NCBI RefSeq assembly: GCF_014207505.1
Contig: NZ_JACHGL010000001.1
Span: 124,001 to 188,000 of the forward strand
DNA length: 64,000 bases
Direction of reading: 5' to 3'
From: Leuconostoc carnosum
GTDB lineage: Bacteria > Bacillota > Bacilli > Lactobacillales > Lactobacillaceae
The translations under genes were made by a program, and so were the position numbers. A model generated the notes under the pieces. The model did no database searches and was not told where the DNA came from. It saw only the letters and a program-made list of their open reading frames with translations. Below are positions 28,458 through 36,863 of this stretch, piece by piece. The number at the start of each line of letters is the position of its first letter. Position 1 is the first letter of the stretch.

Positions 28458-28511
28458 CAATTAATAAAAGCGCTTAATACTCAATCGAGTATTAAGCGCT
28501 TTTATTAATTG
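28458..28511. terminator. Bidirectional terminator, perfect 25-bp inverted repeat
   Basis: Arms at 28458-28482 and 28487-28511 are perfect reverse complements with loop AATC; TTTTATTAATTG on one side and its complement on the other. It separates pta from the convergent small ORF. Confidence 0.88.
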
Positions 28512-28596
28512 TCAGGTAGAAACATCAAGTGATGTTTAAAATAGGCAATACCTAAAAAGGGTAAAGTTCATCTAATTTGAAATTGCTTATTTAATT

Positions 28597-28707
28597 TTAC
28601 AGAGAAATAACAATAACATAAAAGCCATAGATAAGTAAGCTGATTAGATATAACCAGCAGGCTATGCGCCAAAATTTGGTGTGAGATTGTGTTCGATAGT
28701 GTTGCAT
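28597..28707 (-). CDS. Putative 36-aa single-span membrane protein
   Basis: ATG to TAA with GGGAGAGGACT upstream on the minus strand. The product is a basic N-terminus (MQHYRTQSHTKFWRI) followed by one hydrophobic helix (ACWLYLISLLIYGFYVIVIS). The good ribosome-binding site, the membrane-helix pattern and the bidirectional terminator placed after it support a real gene. No family is recognised. Apart from this ORF, the 28512-28820 gap shows nothing else. Confidence 0.55.
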   Translation of the reverse strand: MQHYRTQSHTKFWRIACWLYLISLLIYGFYVIVISL

Positions 28708-28820
28708 AGTCCTCTCCCATCTTTCTACCATTTTAACTGTAAATATAACGTTAATATGTGACAAAATGATGACAATAAACTCATATTTAGAAAATTATAT
28801 ACTTTTTTAAAAAACCTTAC

Positions 28821-28848
28821 AAAAAAAGCACTCTAAGAGTGCTTTTTT
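28821..28848. terminator. Terminator downstream of tRNA-Leu
   Basis: AAAAAAGCACTCT and AGAGTGCTTTTTT form a 13-bp arm pair one base beyond the tRNA 3' end. Confidence 0.88.
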
Positions 28849-28849
28849 A

Positions 28850-28933
28850 TGCCGCTGACAGGAATCGAACCTGCACGAGATTACTCTCATACCGACCTGA
28901 ACGGTACGCGTCTGCCAGTTCCGCCACAGCGGC
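28850..28933 (-). tRNA. tRNA-Leu (anticodon CAG)
   Basis: Reverse complement folds as a class II tRNA of 84 nt: acceptor GCCGCTG/CAGCGGC with A as discriminator, anticodon stem TACCG/CGGTA with loop TTCAGGT (anticodon CAG, codon CUG), long variable arm with GAGA/TCTC, T-arm GCAGG-TTCGATT-CCTGT. CCA is not encoded. Confidence 0.95.
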
Positions 28934-29029
28934 ATTACTATTAATATTATACGCGTTTTATTAACAAAATAAAAGATTGACTTTCAATGCAAATATAGTA
29001 AGATTATAGTGTAATATTGAAAAGAGATA

Positions 29030-29083
29030 ATGATGCTAAGATTAAGTATGTTAACCGAAAATTTATCCGCCACTCGTCCATAA
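29030..29083 (+). CDS. Possible leader peptide upstream of serC (17 aa)
   Basis: ATG ATG ... TAA encodes MMLRLSMLTENLSATRP, with AAAGAGA before it and a promoter-like TTGACT at 28977. Its stop lies inside a hairpin (ACTCGT 29072-29077 with ACGAGT 29089-29094) that precedes a terminator. Only two serine codons are present, so control by Ser-tRNA is weakly supported. Confidence 0.35.
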   Translation: MMLRLSMLTENLSATRP

Positions 29084-29162
29084 GTGTGACGAGTTTTCTT
29101 CGCGTACATACAGCGATGTTAAACATAGCCACACGGTCATTTTGACGCGGTGTGGTTTTTTT
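29072..29162 (+). promoter_or_regulatory. Putative attenuator in the serC leader
   Basis: A terminator is clear: CCACAC...GTGTGG (29129-29155) with inner GTCA/TGAC pairs, followed by a T-run, about 37 bases before the serC start. GTGTG at 29084-29088 could pair with CACAC of the terminator arm and block it. This implies premature termination before serC; the sensed signal is not identified. Confidence 0.55.
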
Positions 29163-29198
29163 ATACCCAAAATAGGGCTTTGCGTAGGGGCGCATATA

Positions 29199-30284
29199 AT
29201 GACAATGACAACATATAATTTTTCTGCTGGTCCTGGTGTGATTCCTGAAGAAGTAGTTACACAAGTTAAGAATGAATTTGAAAAGAATGAACACACGCAG
29301 CTTAGTATTATGGAAATATCGCATCGTTCAGAGACTTTTCAAAATATTATTTTTGATGCTGAACAAAAATTACGTGAATTAATGGCCATTCCAGATGAAT
29401 ACGCAGTAGTCTTTTTACAAGGGGGTGGTTCACTGCAATTTGAAATGTTACCCTTAAATTTTGCAACACATCAGCAAAATGTTGCGCTACTGGATTCTGG
29501 TAATTTTGCAGCTAAAGCTGGTGAAGCTATTGAAGCACTTGGTAAAAAGTTAACGGTTATTGACAGTACTAAACAACAGCATTATCAACAATTACCGAGT
29601 TTACCTTCGGATTTTAATGCTGATGCTTATGATTATTTGCATATTGTTACAAATAACACTATTGAAGGTGCAACTTTCCATCAAAATAATCTACCAGTGA
29701 CTTCTGGTCGTTTAGTCGCAGATATGAGTTCAAATATTTTAGCAGAACCATATGATATTAACACTTTTGATGCTGTGTTTGCTGGTGGGCAAAAGAATCT
29801 TGGACCGGCAGGTGTGACACTGGCCATTGTTCGCAAAGAATGGTTAGATCAACAAGATATTACTGGTGTGGGTCCGATGATGCGTTACCAAAATCATATC
29901 GATAAACAGTCGATGTTCAATACATCACCCGTTTTCTCAATATATGTGATGGATTTAGTTTTGAATTGGGTTGCGCAACAAGGTGGGGTGGCAGAGATGC
30001 ATCGTCGGAATTTGATGAAATCCCAACGACTTTATGATTTTATTGATCAATCTGATTATTTTTCAGCACCGGTAGCCACTGAAGAGCGGTCATTAACGAA
30101 TATTATTTTTACAACAGGTGATCTTCAGAATGACAAAGCCATTGCGAAGCAAGCAACACAAGAAGGTTTATTTAACTTAGCAGGGCATCGTTCCGTTGGT
30201 GGCTTTAGGGCATCACTTTATAACGCGCAACCTATAGAAGCAGTGGATGCACTGATTTCATTTTTACAGAAAGTAGAAAAATAA
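29199..30284 (+). CDS. serC: Phosphoserine aminotransferase
   Basis: PLP enzyme converting 3-phosphohydroxypyruvate to phosphoserine. 361 aa from ATG 29199, which has AGGGG upstream and gives the family N-terminus TYNFSAGPGVIPEEV. Other motifs: QGGGSLQFEMLPLN, the PLP lysine in AGGQKNLGPAG, and the C-terminal FNLAGHRSVGGFRAS. It is three bases from serA. Confidence 0.97.
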   Translation: MTMTTYNFSAGPGVIPEEVVTQVKNEFEKNEHTQLSIMEISHRSETFQNIIFDAEQKLRELMAIPDEYAVVFLQGGGSLQFEMLPLNFATHQQNVALLDSGNFAAKAGEAIEALGKKLTVIDSTKQQHYQQLPSLPSDFNADAYDYLHIVTNNTIEGATFHQNNLPVTSGRLVADMSSNILAEPYDINTFDAVFAGGQKNLGPAGVTLAIVRKEWLDQQDITGVGPMMRYQNHIDKQSMFNTSPVFSIYVMDLVLNWVAQQGGVAEMHRRNLMKSQRLYDFIDQSDYFSAPVATEERSLTNIIFTTGDLQNDKAIAKQATQEGLFNLAGHRSVGGFRASLYNAQPIEAVDALISFLQKVEK

Positions 30285-30286
30285 GT

Positions 30287-31465
30287 ATGACAAATATTAA
30301 AACATATAACGCCATTAGCCAAAAAGGTTTGGCTTACTTAAATGCACATCATTATGATATTAATGGTCAAGAGGAGCCAAAGGGTATCCTCTTGCGTTCA
30401 CAGAATTTGCACAATGAGGCTATTCCTAGTAGTGTTCGTGCAGTTGTTCGTGCAGGTGCAGGGTTTAACAATATCCCTGTTGACACCTTGTCAAAGCGCG
30501 GTGTTGCTGTTTTTAATACACCTGGTGGAAATGCTAATGCTGTAAAAGAATTAACTATTGCAGCTTTAATATTAGCTGCTCGTCCCGTTGTCGGGGCGAT
30601 TGGGTTTGCTAACGAAACTCGTGGTGGTGATGTATCATTACGTACTGAGGTAAATAAAGGTGGTTACCGTGGTACGGAATTAGCCGGGAAAACTTTGGGC
30701 GTTATTGGTTTGGGAAATGTGGGATCAAAAGTAGCTAACACAGCGTTAGCATTAGACATGGATGTCATTGGTTATGATCCAGGACTTAATGCTAATACCG
30801 CTTGGCGCATTGATCGCCATATCAAGCATGCCAAAACTGTTGAAGAGGTTTTACGACAATCTGATTATGTTACTGTTCATATCCCACTTACTGATAAGAA
30901 TAAATATTTTATTGGTGGGGAAAGTATTAAATTGATGAAACCAGATGCAGCTTTATTAAACTTTTCACGTGGTGGGATAGTGGATGATTTGGCAGCGAAA
31001 TCAGCGTTAGATCAAGATCAATTGCGTGTTTATATTACAGATTTTGCTGATGAAGCATTATTTGATCATCCAAAAGTTATTATTACACCACATATTGGTG
31101 GTTCCACTGTTGAGGCAGAAGATATGAGTGCCTTAATGGCCGCTCGCCAACTTGATAATTATTTAACTACTGGTAATATTGTTAATTCAGTTAATTATCC
31201 GGATATAGATGAACCATTTACTACAAAATACCGTGTGGGCATTATTCATGATAATGTACCAAATATGATTGGACAAATATCGACATTTTTTGGTGACAAG
31301 AATATTAACATTGAACAGTTGAGTAATCGTGCTGTTGGTGATTATGCTTACACATTGGTAGCTATCAATGATTTTACAATTGATCAACAAGAATATGTGA
31401 AAGTTGCATTAGATAGTATTCCACATGTCATCTTAACGCGTCGCTATGTGAATGATAATTTTTAA
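30287..31465 (+). CDS. serA: D-3-phosphoglycerate dehydrogenase
   Basis: First enzyme of serine synthesis. 392 aa: substrate/NAD domains with KTLGVIGLGNVGSKVANTAL (Rossmann fold, about 140-160), the catalytic region NFSRGGIVDD and HIGGSTVEAEDMS, then a C-terminal ACT domain (about 318-392, RVGIIHDNVPNMIGQISTFF) that usually mediates feedback by serine. Shorter than the form with an intervening domain. Co-transcribed with serC and pgpA. Confidence 0.96.
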   Translation: MTNIKTYNAISQKGLAYLNAHHYDINGQEEPKGILLRSQNLHNEAIPSSVRAVVRAGAGFNNIPVDTLSKRGVAVFNTPGGNANAVKELTIAALILAARPVVGAIGFANETRGGDVSLRTEVNKGGYRGTELAGKTLGVIGLGNVGSKVANTALALDMDVIGYDPGLNANTAWRIDRHIKHAKTVEEVLRQSDYVTVHIPLTDKNKYFIGGESIKLMKPDAALLNFSRGGIVDDLAAKSALDQDQLRVYITDFADEALFDHPKVIITPHIGGSTVEAEDMSALMAARQLDNYLTTGNIVNSVNYPDIDEPFTTKYRVGIIHDNVPNMIGQISTFFGDKNINIEQLSNRAVGDYAYTLVAINDFTIDQQEYVKVALDSIPHVILTRRYVNDNF

Positions 31466-31481
31466 AAGGGAGATATAATTC

Positions 31482-31967
31482 ATGAAAGAATTACAAGAAG
31501 CAGCCATTAATAAATTAGCACAACGTGGTGTCAGCTTAGGAGATATTACAGATGGCACACGCACCTTTTTAACTGGAAAATATAAAGATGCCATTGAAGA
31601 AGAGGTATTAACTCAAAGTATCACTCGTGTTTTGCATAAAGATGAGGTTGCTGATATTATTTTAACGGCACTTTATTTAGATGAACAAGCAGAGAGCATG
31701 CCGGATAGCCAACCGCTGAAGGCGCGTTTGCAACGTGATGCTAATGGACACAACGTTGATGAAATTCTAGCAATCGCTATTACACAGCAATTTTCAGCCG
31801 CTGCAACAGTACATTATGGGTTGCTTGATGACTTGAAACCAGGGTTAATTGGCGTAATTAATGATAAAACTGATAGTATCAATGTTTACTTAGATGATAT
31901 ATTAGCTGCCTTGATTGCAAGTTCAGCGATGACTTATTTAGAGTTACTGGGTGGAAATAAGTATTAA
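31482..31967 (+). CDS. pgpA: Phosphatidylglycerophosphatase A family protein
   Basis: 161-aa protein resembling PgpA/YutG, which dephosphorylates phosphatidylglycerophosphate. The N-terminal part (LAQRGVSLGDITDG) and the acidic segment (HKDEVADIILTALYLDEQAE) match the soluble Firmicute subgroup; there is little hydrophobic sequence. It lies 16 bases after serA behind AAGGGAGA and is likely in the same transcript, although a link of serine synthesis with phospholipid synthesis is only suggestive. Confidence 0.82.
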   Translation: MKELQEAAINKLAQRGVSLGDITDGTRTFLTGKYKDAIEEEVLTQSITRVLHKDEVADIILTALYLDEQAESMPDSQPLKARLQRDANGHNVDEILAIAITQQFSAAATVHYGLLDDLKPGLIGVINDKTDSINVYLDDILAALIASSAMTYLELLGGNKY

Positions 31968-32055
31968 TCTTTATTTATAAAGCTTGCAAAGCTAGTCACA
32001 AGGGTATTTTTTTGATAAAATAGGATGATATTGATAAATTCAAGGAGATGTTATA

Positions 32056-32781
32056 ATGTCAGGACACAGTAAGTGGCATAACATCCAGGGCCGTAAAAAT
32101 GCCCAAGATGCTAAGCGTGGTAAAATTTTTCAAAAATTGGCACATGATTTATACGTTGCTGCAAAAGCAGGGGGTGCTGATCCGGATTTGAACGCTTCAT
32201 TGCGTTTAGTTGTGGATAAAGCTAAAGCGGCAAACATGCCAAAAGATAACATTCAGCGTGCGCTAGATAAGGCTTCCGGCGCTGGTGGACAAAAGTTTGA
32301 AGAAGTAACTTATGAAGGTTATGGTACTGCAGGTGTAGCTGTTTTGGTTGAAACGTCAACGGATAATATTAATCGTACTGTTTCAAGTATTCGTAATTCT
32401 TTTAAACATTATGGCGGTGCTTTAGGAACATCTGGTTCAGTGGCTTTTCAATTTGATCGAAAAGGGTATTTAGCAATTGATCGGGAAGCCTTTCCAGATT
32501 TGGATGAAGACACGGTACTAGAAGCTGCTTTGGAAGCTGGTGCTGAAGATGTTCAAACGCAAGATGAAGTATTTGAAATTTATACAGAATCAGGAGATTT
32601 CCAAACTGTAGAGGCTTCATTAACTGAAGCAGGTTACATTTTTGAAGATGCCGAAGTAACAATGATTGCTCAAAATCCAATGGTGATTTCTGATGAGGAT
32701 CGTGAAAAGTTAGATAAGCTTGTTGACGAACTAGAAGAAAATGAGGATGTCTTGGCAGTTTATACAACAGCTGATGAATAA
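32056..32781 (+). CDS. YebC/PmpR/TACO1 family protein
   Basis: 241 aa. The N-terminus MSGHSKWHNIQGRKNAQDAKRG matches the strongly conserved family start (only the first part is listed as a motif: SGHSKWHNIQ). Further family segments: DKAKAANMPKDNIQRALDK, YEGYGTAGVAVLVE, NSFKHYGGALGTSGSV. Members were called transcriptional regulators; recent work links them to translation of proline-rich or difficult sequences. A strong AAGGAGAT precedes the ATG. Confidence 0.95.
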   Translation: MSGHSKWHNIQGRKNAQDAKRGKIFQKLAHDLYVAAKAGGADPDLNASLRLVVDKAKAANMPKDNIQRALDKASGAGGQKFEEVTYEGYGTAGVAVLVETSTDNINRTVSSIRNSFKHYGGALGTSGSVAFQFDRKGYLAIDREAFPDLDEDTVLEAALEAGAEDVQTQDEVFEIYTESGDFQTVEASLTEAGYIFEDAEVTMIAQNPMVISDEDREKLDKLVDELEENEDVLAVYTTADE

Positions 32782-32795
32782 ATGTGGTAAGTAAA

Positions 32796-32838
32796 AAAGA
32801 AGTATTTTGAAGGAAACCTTCAAAATACTTCTTTTTAT
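32796..32838. terminator. Bidirectional terminator between the YebC-family and flavodoxin genes
   Basis: AAAGAAGTATTTTGAAGG and its reverse complement flank AAA, then T-run; convergent genes on both sides. Confidence 0.9.
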
Positions 32839-32840
32839 TC

Positions 32841-33290
32841 TCATTGATTTTTTGCGACTTGAATTAACTTTTGCGTAAAGGCTTGTAGGACAATTGTATC
32901 TTTTTCGTCCGGACGCAAATTAATTTTAATACCTTCAGCACCTTTGATCGCATTCGTTTGTGCGAGTTGTGTTTCAAATTTTGGTACAGCTAAACAAAAA
33001 TCTGACAGGTAATAAGTATCTCCCGAACCGGCTACACCATATACCACACCGCTTAGGTCAGCCTCAGCAAGGTCTTCGAAGAAATCTAATCCTTCATCTG
33101 GTAATGAGCCTTGATCATATGTGTAAGGAACGATAATGGCAATATCTGTACTTTCGAGTTCGTCAACTTCTGTTTGTGATATTTCAGTTTTTGTCACACT
33201 GACTTCAGCGCTTTCTAGTGCTTCGACAATGACATCAGCGACTTCTTCATTATTTCCGGTGATTGTTGCATAAACAACTTGAGCATTCAT
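32841..33290 (-). CDS. Flavodoxin
   Basis: 149-aa FMN-binding electron carrier. The phosphate loop is VYATITGNNEEVADVI (residues about 6-21), a common Lactobacillales variant of the T-x-T-G-N/T-T motif, and the FMN-ring loops are YTYDQGSLPDEG and AGSGDTYY. Strongly acidic, as usual. Likely electron donor in isoprenoid, ribonucleotide or similar reductive reactions; the partner is not shown here. Confidence 0.88.
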   Translation of the reverse strand: MNAQVVYATITGNNEEVADVIVEALESAEVSVTKTEISQTEVDELESTDIAIIVPYTYDQGSLPDEGLDFFEDLAEADLSGVVYGVAGSGDTYYLSDFCLAVPKFETQLAQTNAIKGAEGIKINLRPDEKDTIVLQAFTQKLIQVAKNQ

Positions 33291-33545
33291 ATTAATTAGT
33301 TGTGCTTGATACGATTTTAAATAAATGTATCAATCACTTTCCCTCCGACGTTTTTCTTTAATTATAACTAACTACCAAAATATTGTATAGATTACTTTTC
33401 AGGTATTTCTTTTTGAATGTGACAGTTTCAAGACAAATCAGCAAAATGCTTTACAGTAGTGAGTTGAAGCCTTAATATAAGGAATGGTAAATCACATAAA
33501 AAAACTGCGACTTTTTTTAATTTGCAACCGCTTAGGAGATTACAA

Positions 33546-34265
33546 ATGTTACACCAGTTGTTGGCTGAGTTCATGGGAACTGCTTTAATGATTATTTTTG
33601 GTGTTGGCGTACATGCCGACGAAGTACTGAACCGTACGAAATACCATGGTTCAGGACATATTTTTTCAATTACTACTTGGGGTTTCGGTATTTCAATTGT
33701 CTTACTTATCTTTGGTGATGTGTTCATTAATCCAGCAATGGCATTGGCGCAACTCATTTTAGGTAATATTAGTTTGCCGTATTTTTTAATTGTGAGTCTG
33801 GTTGAAGTACTCGGCGCAGTTATTGGCTCATTGATTGTCTATGTGATGTATGCGGATCAATTTAAATTATCTGAAAAAGACATTGATCCAATTATTGTCA
33901 GAAATATTTTTTCAACGGCACCAGCTATCCGAAATTTACCCCGGAATTTTTTTGTTGAAGCGTTTGCAACTTTTATTTTCTTAACAAGCATCATGGCAAT
34001 TTCTGAACGTGTAGGGGATGTACCAGGGATGGTGCCTTTAAGTGTTGGTTTCCTAGTCTGGGCTGTTGGGATGGGTCTGGGTGGTACAACCGGTTTTGCT
34101 ATGAATTTAGCACGTGATTTAGGACCGCGGATTGCCTATACTATTTTGCCGTGGAAAAATCGTGCGAATGCAGACTTTCAATATGGTTTATTAATTCCTG
34201 GTATTGCGCCCTTTGTAGGGGCCATCTTTGCTGCACTGTTTGCGCAATATTACCTTGGATTATAG
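33546..34265 (+). CDS. Aquaporin/glycerol facilitator family (MIP) protein
   Basis: 239 aa from ATG 33546, which follows AGGAGAT. Six membrane helices in two repeats. The N-terminal half has LLAEFMGTALMIIFGVGV and the first pore motif NPAMALAQ; the second has GFAMNLARDLGPRIAY, where the usual NPA is NLA. Lactobacillales members of this group transport glycerol, water, H2O2 or lactic acid; which one cannot be told here. Transcribed divergently from flavodoxin. Confidence 0.88.
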   Translation: MLHQLLAEFMGTALMIIFGVGVHADEVLNRTKYHGSGHIFSITTWGFGISIVLLIFGDVFINPAMALAQLILGNISLPYFLIVSLVEVLGAVIGSLIVYVMYADQFKLSEKDIDPIIVRNIFSTAPAIRNLPRNFFVEAFATFIFLTSIMAISERVGDVPGMVPLSVGFLVWAVGMGLGGTTGFAMNLARDLGPRIAYTILPWKNRANADFQYGLLIPGIAPFVGAIFAALFAQYYLGL

Positions 34266-34342
34266 TAACTGTGTTTGTAGATTTGAAAAGATATTAATTT
34301 TGTTTATAATTAAGAGTATTAAATTTCTGAAGGAAAAGGCAA

Positions 34343-34483
34343 ATGATGATAACACAACAACAATATGATGCTTTAAAAGTAGCATTTGATAATGGTATTC
34401 TAGATCACGATGATGTTGCTAAGGACGCGTTAGCAACTGTTTTATCTCAAATCAAGACAAAATAAGTATTGCACAATCATAAA
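34343..34483 (+). CDS. Putative 46-aa small protein
   Basis: ATG ATG start with GAAGGA at a good distance, reading MMITQQQYDALKVAFDNG then a helical acidic segment and ending near SIAQS. The stop lies at the beginning of the thrS T-box. Composition (Gln, Asp, Ala, hydrophobic) is protein-like and the first 35 residues could form helices. No family recognised. Confidence 0.45.
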
Positions 34484-34745
34484 AAGCGTGCTAAACTGGG
34501 TTTCAAGAACGTTGATAAGGACAACTCGATTGTAGCAAATGTTTAGAGAACTCATGGTTGGTGAAAATGAGTCATTTGTACTTGACAGACTACCTTTGAG
34601 TGATAGGTGAGTAGGTAACGAAAAGTATCCGGGTGACACCGTTAATTGTCATTTGAGTCACACGTTCAGCGTGTTAAACTTGGGTGGTACCACGGTAAAG
34701 CGTCCCTTTGTGTCTATATTGGCACAAAGGGACGCTTTTTGTTTT
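34484..34745 (+). promoter_or_regulatory. T-box leader, threonine type (upstream of thrS)
   Basis: T-box core TTGGGTGGTACCACGG at about 34679-34694 and terminator GCGTCCCTTTGTG/CACAAAGGGACGC with T-run. Stem I shows an ACTCAT/ATGAGT stem with GGTTGGTG loop, then ACT ACC at 34589-34594 at the specifier distance; both are threonine codons, so the amino acid is clear although the exact triplet is not. Confidence 0.92.
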
Positions 34746-34813
34746 GGTATCTTCTAGTTTATAATATGAACTGTGATTCAAAATTAATTTTAAATTTGAA
34801 GAGGATATTACAC

Positions 34814-36778
34814 ATGTCAGAAATTAGTCTTACATTTCCAGATGGCGCAGTAAAGCGCTTTGATGAAACAACCACACCTCTTGCAGTTGCAGCGAGTATT
34901 TCAAAATCATTAGCGAAAAAGTCGGTTTCTGCTAAATTAAATGGTGAGTATGTTGGTATGAATGATATTATTCCAGCATCAGGGGATTTTCAATTAATTA
35001 CAACTTCTGATGATGAAGCGGTGTCACTGTTACGTCACTCAGCATCTCATTTATTAGCACAGGCCCTTAAGCGCATACCTAAATTTGCTAACATGCATTT
35101 TGGGGTTGGTCCATTTATTGATAATGGTTTTTATTACGATACAGATAATGGCGCAGGGAATCAAGTTTCCGTTGAAGATTTTTCTGAAATTGAAGCCATG
35201 ATGCATAAAATCGTTGCAGAAGATCTACCGATTGTTTCACGAGAATTGACACGTGACGAAGCTTTGAAAACATTTTCAGAAGATCCATATAAGGTTGAAT
35301 TAATTTCTGATTTACCTGTGGATGAAAAAATTACTATTGCAGTTCAAGGTGATCATGTTGAATTAGATAAAGGTGGTCTTGTACCATCCACTGGTTGGAT
35401 TAAGCATTTTAAATTAACATCAGTGGCTGGTGCCTATTGGCGTGGTAAGTCTTCGAACCCAATGATGCAGCGTATTTACGGTATTGCTGAGTGGAAACAA
35501 GCTGATGTTGATGCTGAAGTACAACGTCGTGAAGAAGCGAAAGAACGTGACCATCGAACGATTGGTCGTGATTTGGACTTATTCTTTACGAGCCAAGAAG
35601 TGGGATCTGGTTTACCCGTTTGGTTGCCTAATGGAGCAACGATTCGTCGTCAAGTAGAACGGTATATTACCGATAAAGAATTGGCCAATGGCTACCAACA
35701 CGTATATACGCCAGTATTATCAAACTTGAATTTGTACAAAACGTCGGGGCACTGGGATCATTATCGTGAAGATATGTTCCCACCAATGGACATGGGAGAT
35801 GGTGAATTCTTAGAATTACGACCAATGAACTGTCCATCTCATATCACGGTATTCAAGCATAAGCCACGTTCATATCGTGAGTTACCAATGCGGATTGCTG
35901 AACTGGGTATGATGCATCGTTACGAGAAGTCTGGGGCTTTGACTGGTCTGTCACGAGTCCGTGAAATGACATTGAATGATGGGCACACATTCGTTGAACC
36001 TGAAAAATTGGAAGAAGAATTCAAATCAATTTTGACAATGATGATGGGTGTTTATCGTGATTTTGATATTACAGATTATCGATTCCGCTTGTCTTATCGT
36101 GATCCTAAAAATACAGAAAAATATTTTGATGACGATGATATGTGGGAAAAATCACAGGCTCAGTTAAAGCGTGCGATGGATGATCTTAAGCTTGATTACT
36201 TTGAAGCAGAAGGTGAAGCAGCTTTTTATGGTCCTAAACTGGACGTACAAACGAAAACCGCTTTGGGTGGTGAAGAAACAATGTCAACCATTCAGTTGGA
36301 TTTCTTGTTGCCCGAGCGTTTCAATCTGACTTATATTGGTGCTGATGGTCAAGATAATCATCGCCCTGTTATGTTGCATCGTGGTATTGTTGGCACAATG
36401 GAACGTTTCACTGCATACTTGATTGAAATGTACAAGGGTGCTTTTCCAACATGGTTATCACCATTACAAGTTCAGATTATTCCTGTTAACTTGGGTGCAC
36501 ATGGCGATTATGCAACTAGTGTGCAAAAGCACTTACAGGATGCTGGTTTACGTGCAAATGTTGAGACAAAAGATGCCAAAATGGGCTACTTGATTCGTGA
36601 AGCTCAAACTAACAAAATACCATATACGTTGGTATTGGGGGATTCTGAAGTCGATAATAATACTGTAACAGTACGTCGTTATGGTCAAGATAAAACTGAA
36701 ACAATGTCGTATTCAGCATTCCAAAATTTGATTTTAGAAGACGTGTCAAACTATTCACGTCAAATGCCGAACAATTAG
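34814..36778 (+). CDS. thrS: Threonyl-tRNA synthetase
   Basis: Class II synthetase, 654 aa from ATG 34814, preceded by GAGGA. The frame is open further upstream but that part lies inside the T-box leader. Domain order: TGS (about 1-65, [14 protein letters not shown]), editing domain with [12 protein letters not shown], catalytic core with zinc ligands in [19 protein letters not shown] and VMLHRGIVG, and a C-terminal anticodon-binding domain ([10 protein letters not shown]). Regulated by its Thr T-box. Confidence 0.98.
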   Translation: MSEISLTFPDGAVKRFDETTTPLAVAASISKSLAKKSVSAKLNGEYVGMNDIIPASGDFQLITTSDDEAVSLLRHSASHLLAQALKRIPKFANMHFGVGPFIDNGFYYDTDNGAGNQVSVEDFSEIEAMMHKIVAEDLPIVSRELTRDEALKTFSEDPYKVELISDLPVDEKITIAVQGDHVELDKGGLVPSTGWIKHFKLTSVAGAYWRGKSSNPMMQRIYGIAEWKQADVDAEVQRREEAKERDHRTIGRDLDLFFTSQEVGSGLPVWLPNGATIRRQVERYITDKELANGYQHVYTPVLSNLNLYKTSGHWDHYREDMFPPMDMGDGEFLELRPMNCPSHITVFKHKPRSYRELPMRIAELGMMHRYEKSGALTGLSRVREMTLNDGHTFVEPEKLEEEFKSILTMMMGVYRDFDITDYRFRLSYRDPKNTEKYFDDDDMWEKSQAQLKRAMDDLKLDYFEAEGEAAFYGPKLDVQTKTALGGEETMSTIQLDFLLPERFNLTYIGADGQDNHRPVMLHRGIVGTMERFTAYLIEMYKGAFPTWLSPLQVQIIPVNLGAHGDYATSVQKHLQDAGLRANVETKDAKMGYLIREAQTNKIPYTLVLGDSEVDNNTVTVRRYGQDKTETMSYSAFQNLILEDVSNYSRQMPNN

Positions 36779-36863
36779 TATAAAGCACCTGGCGACTGTT
36801 CGTCGGGTGCTTTATACGGTATATCATATACAAGCTGAGTAACGCTGGAGGATTTTTTTACTA

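Noticed and set aside
34646-34813. Extended N-terminus of thrS
   Set aside because: Lies within the T-box antiterminator/terminator; the TGS domain starts normally at ATG 34814 with its own ribosome-binding site.
36781-36818. Terminator between thrS and the amino acid permease
   Set aside because: AAAGCACC/GGTGCTTT stem is clear but no T-run follows, so it is not called a terminator.
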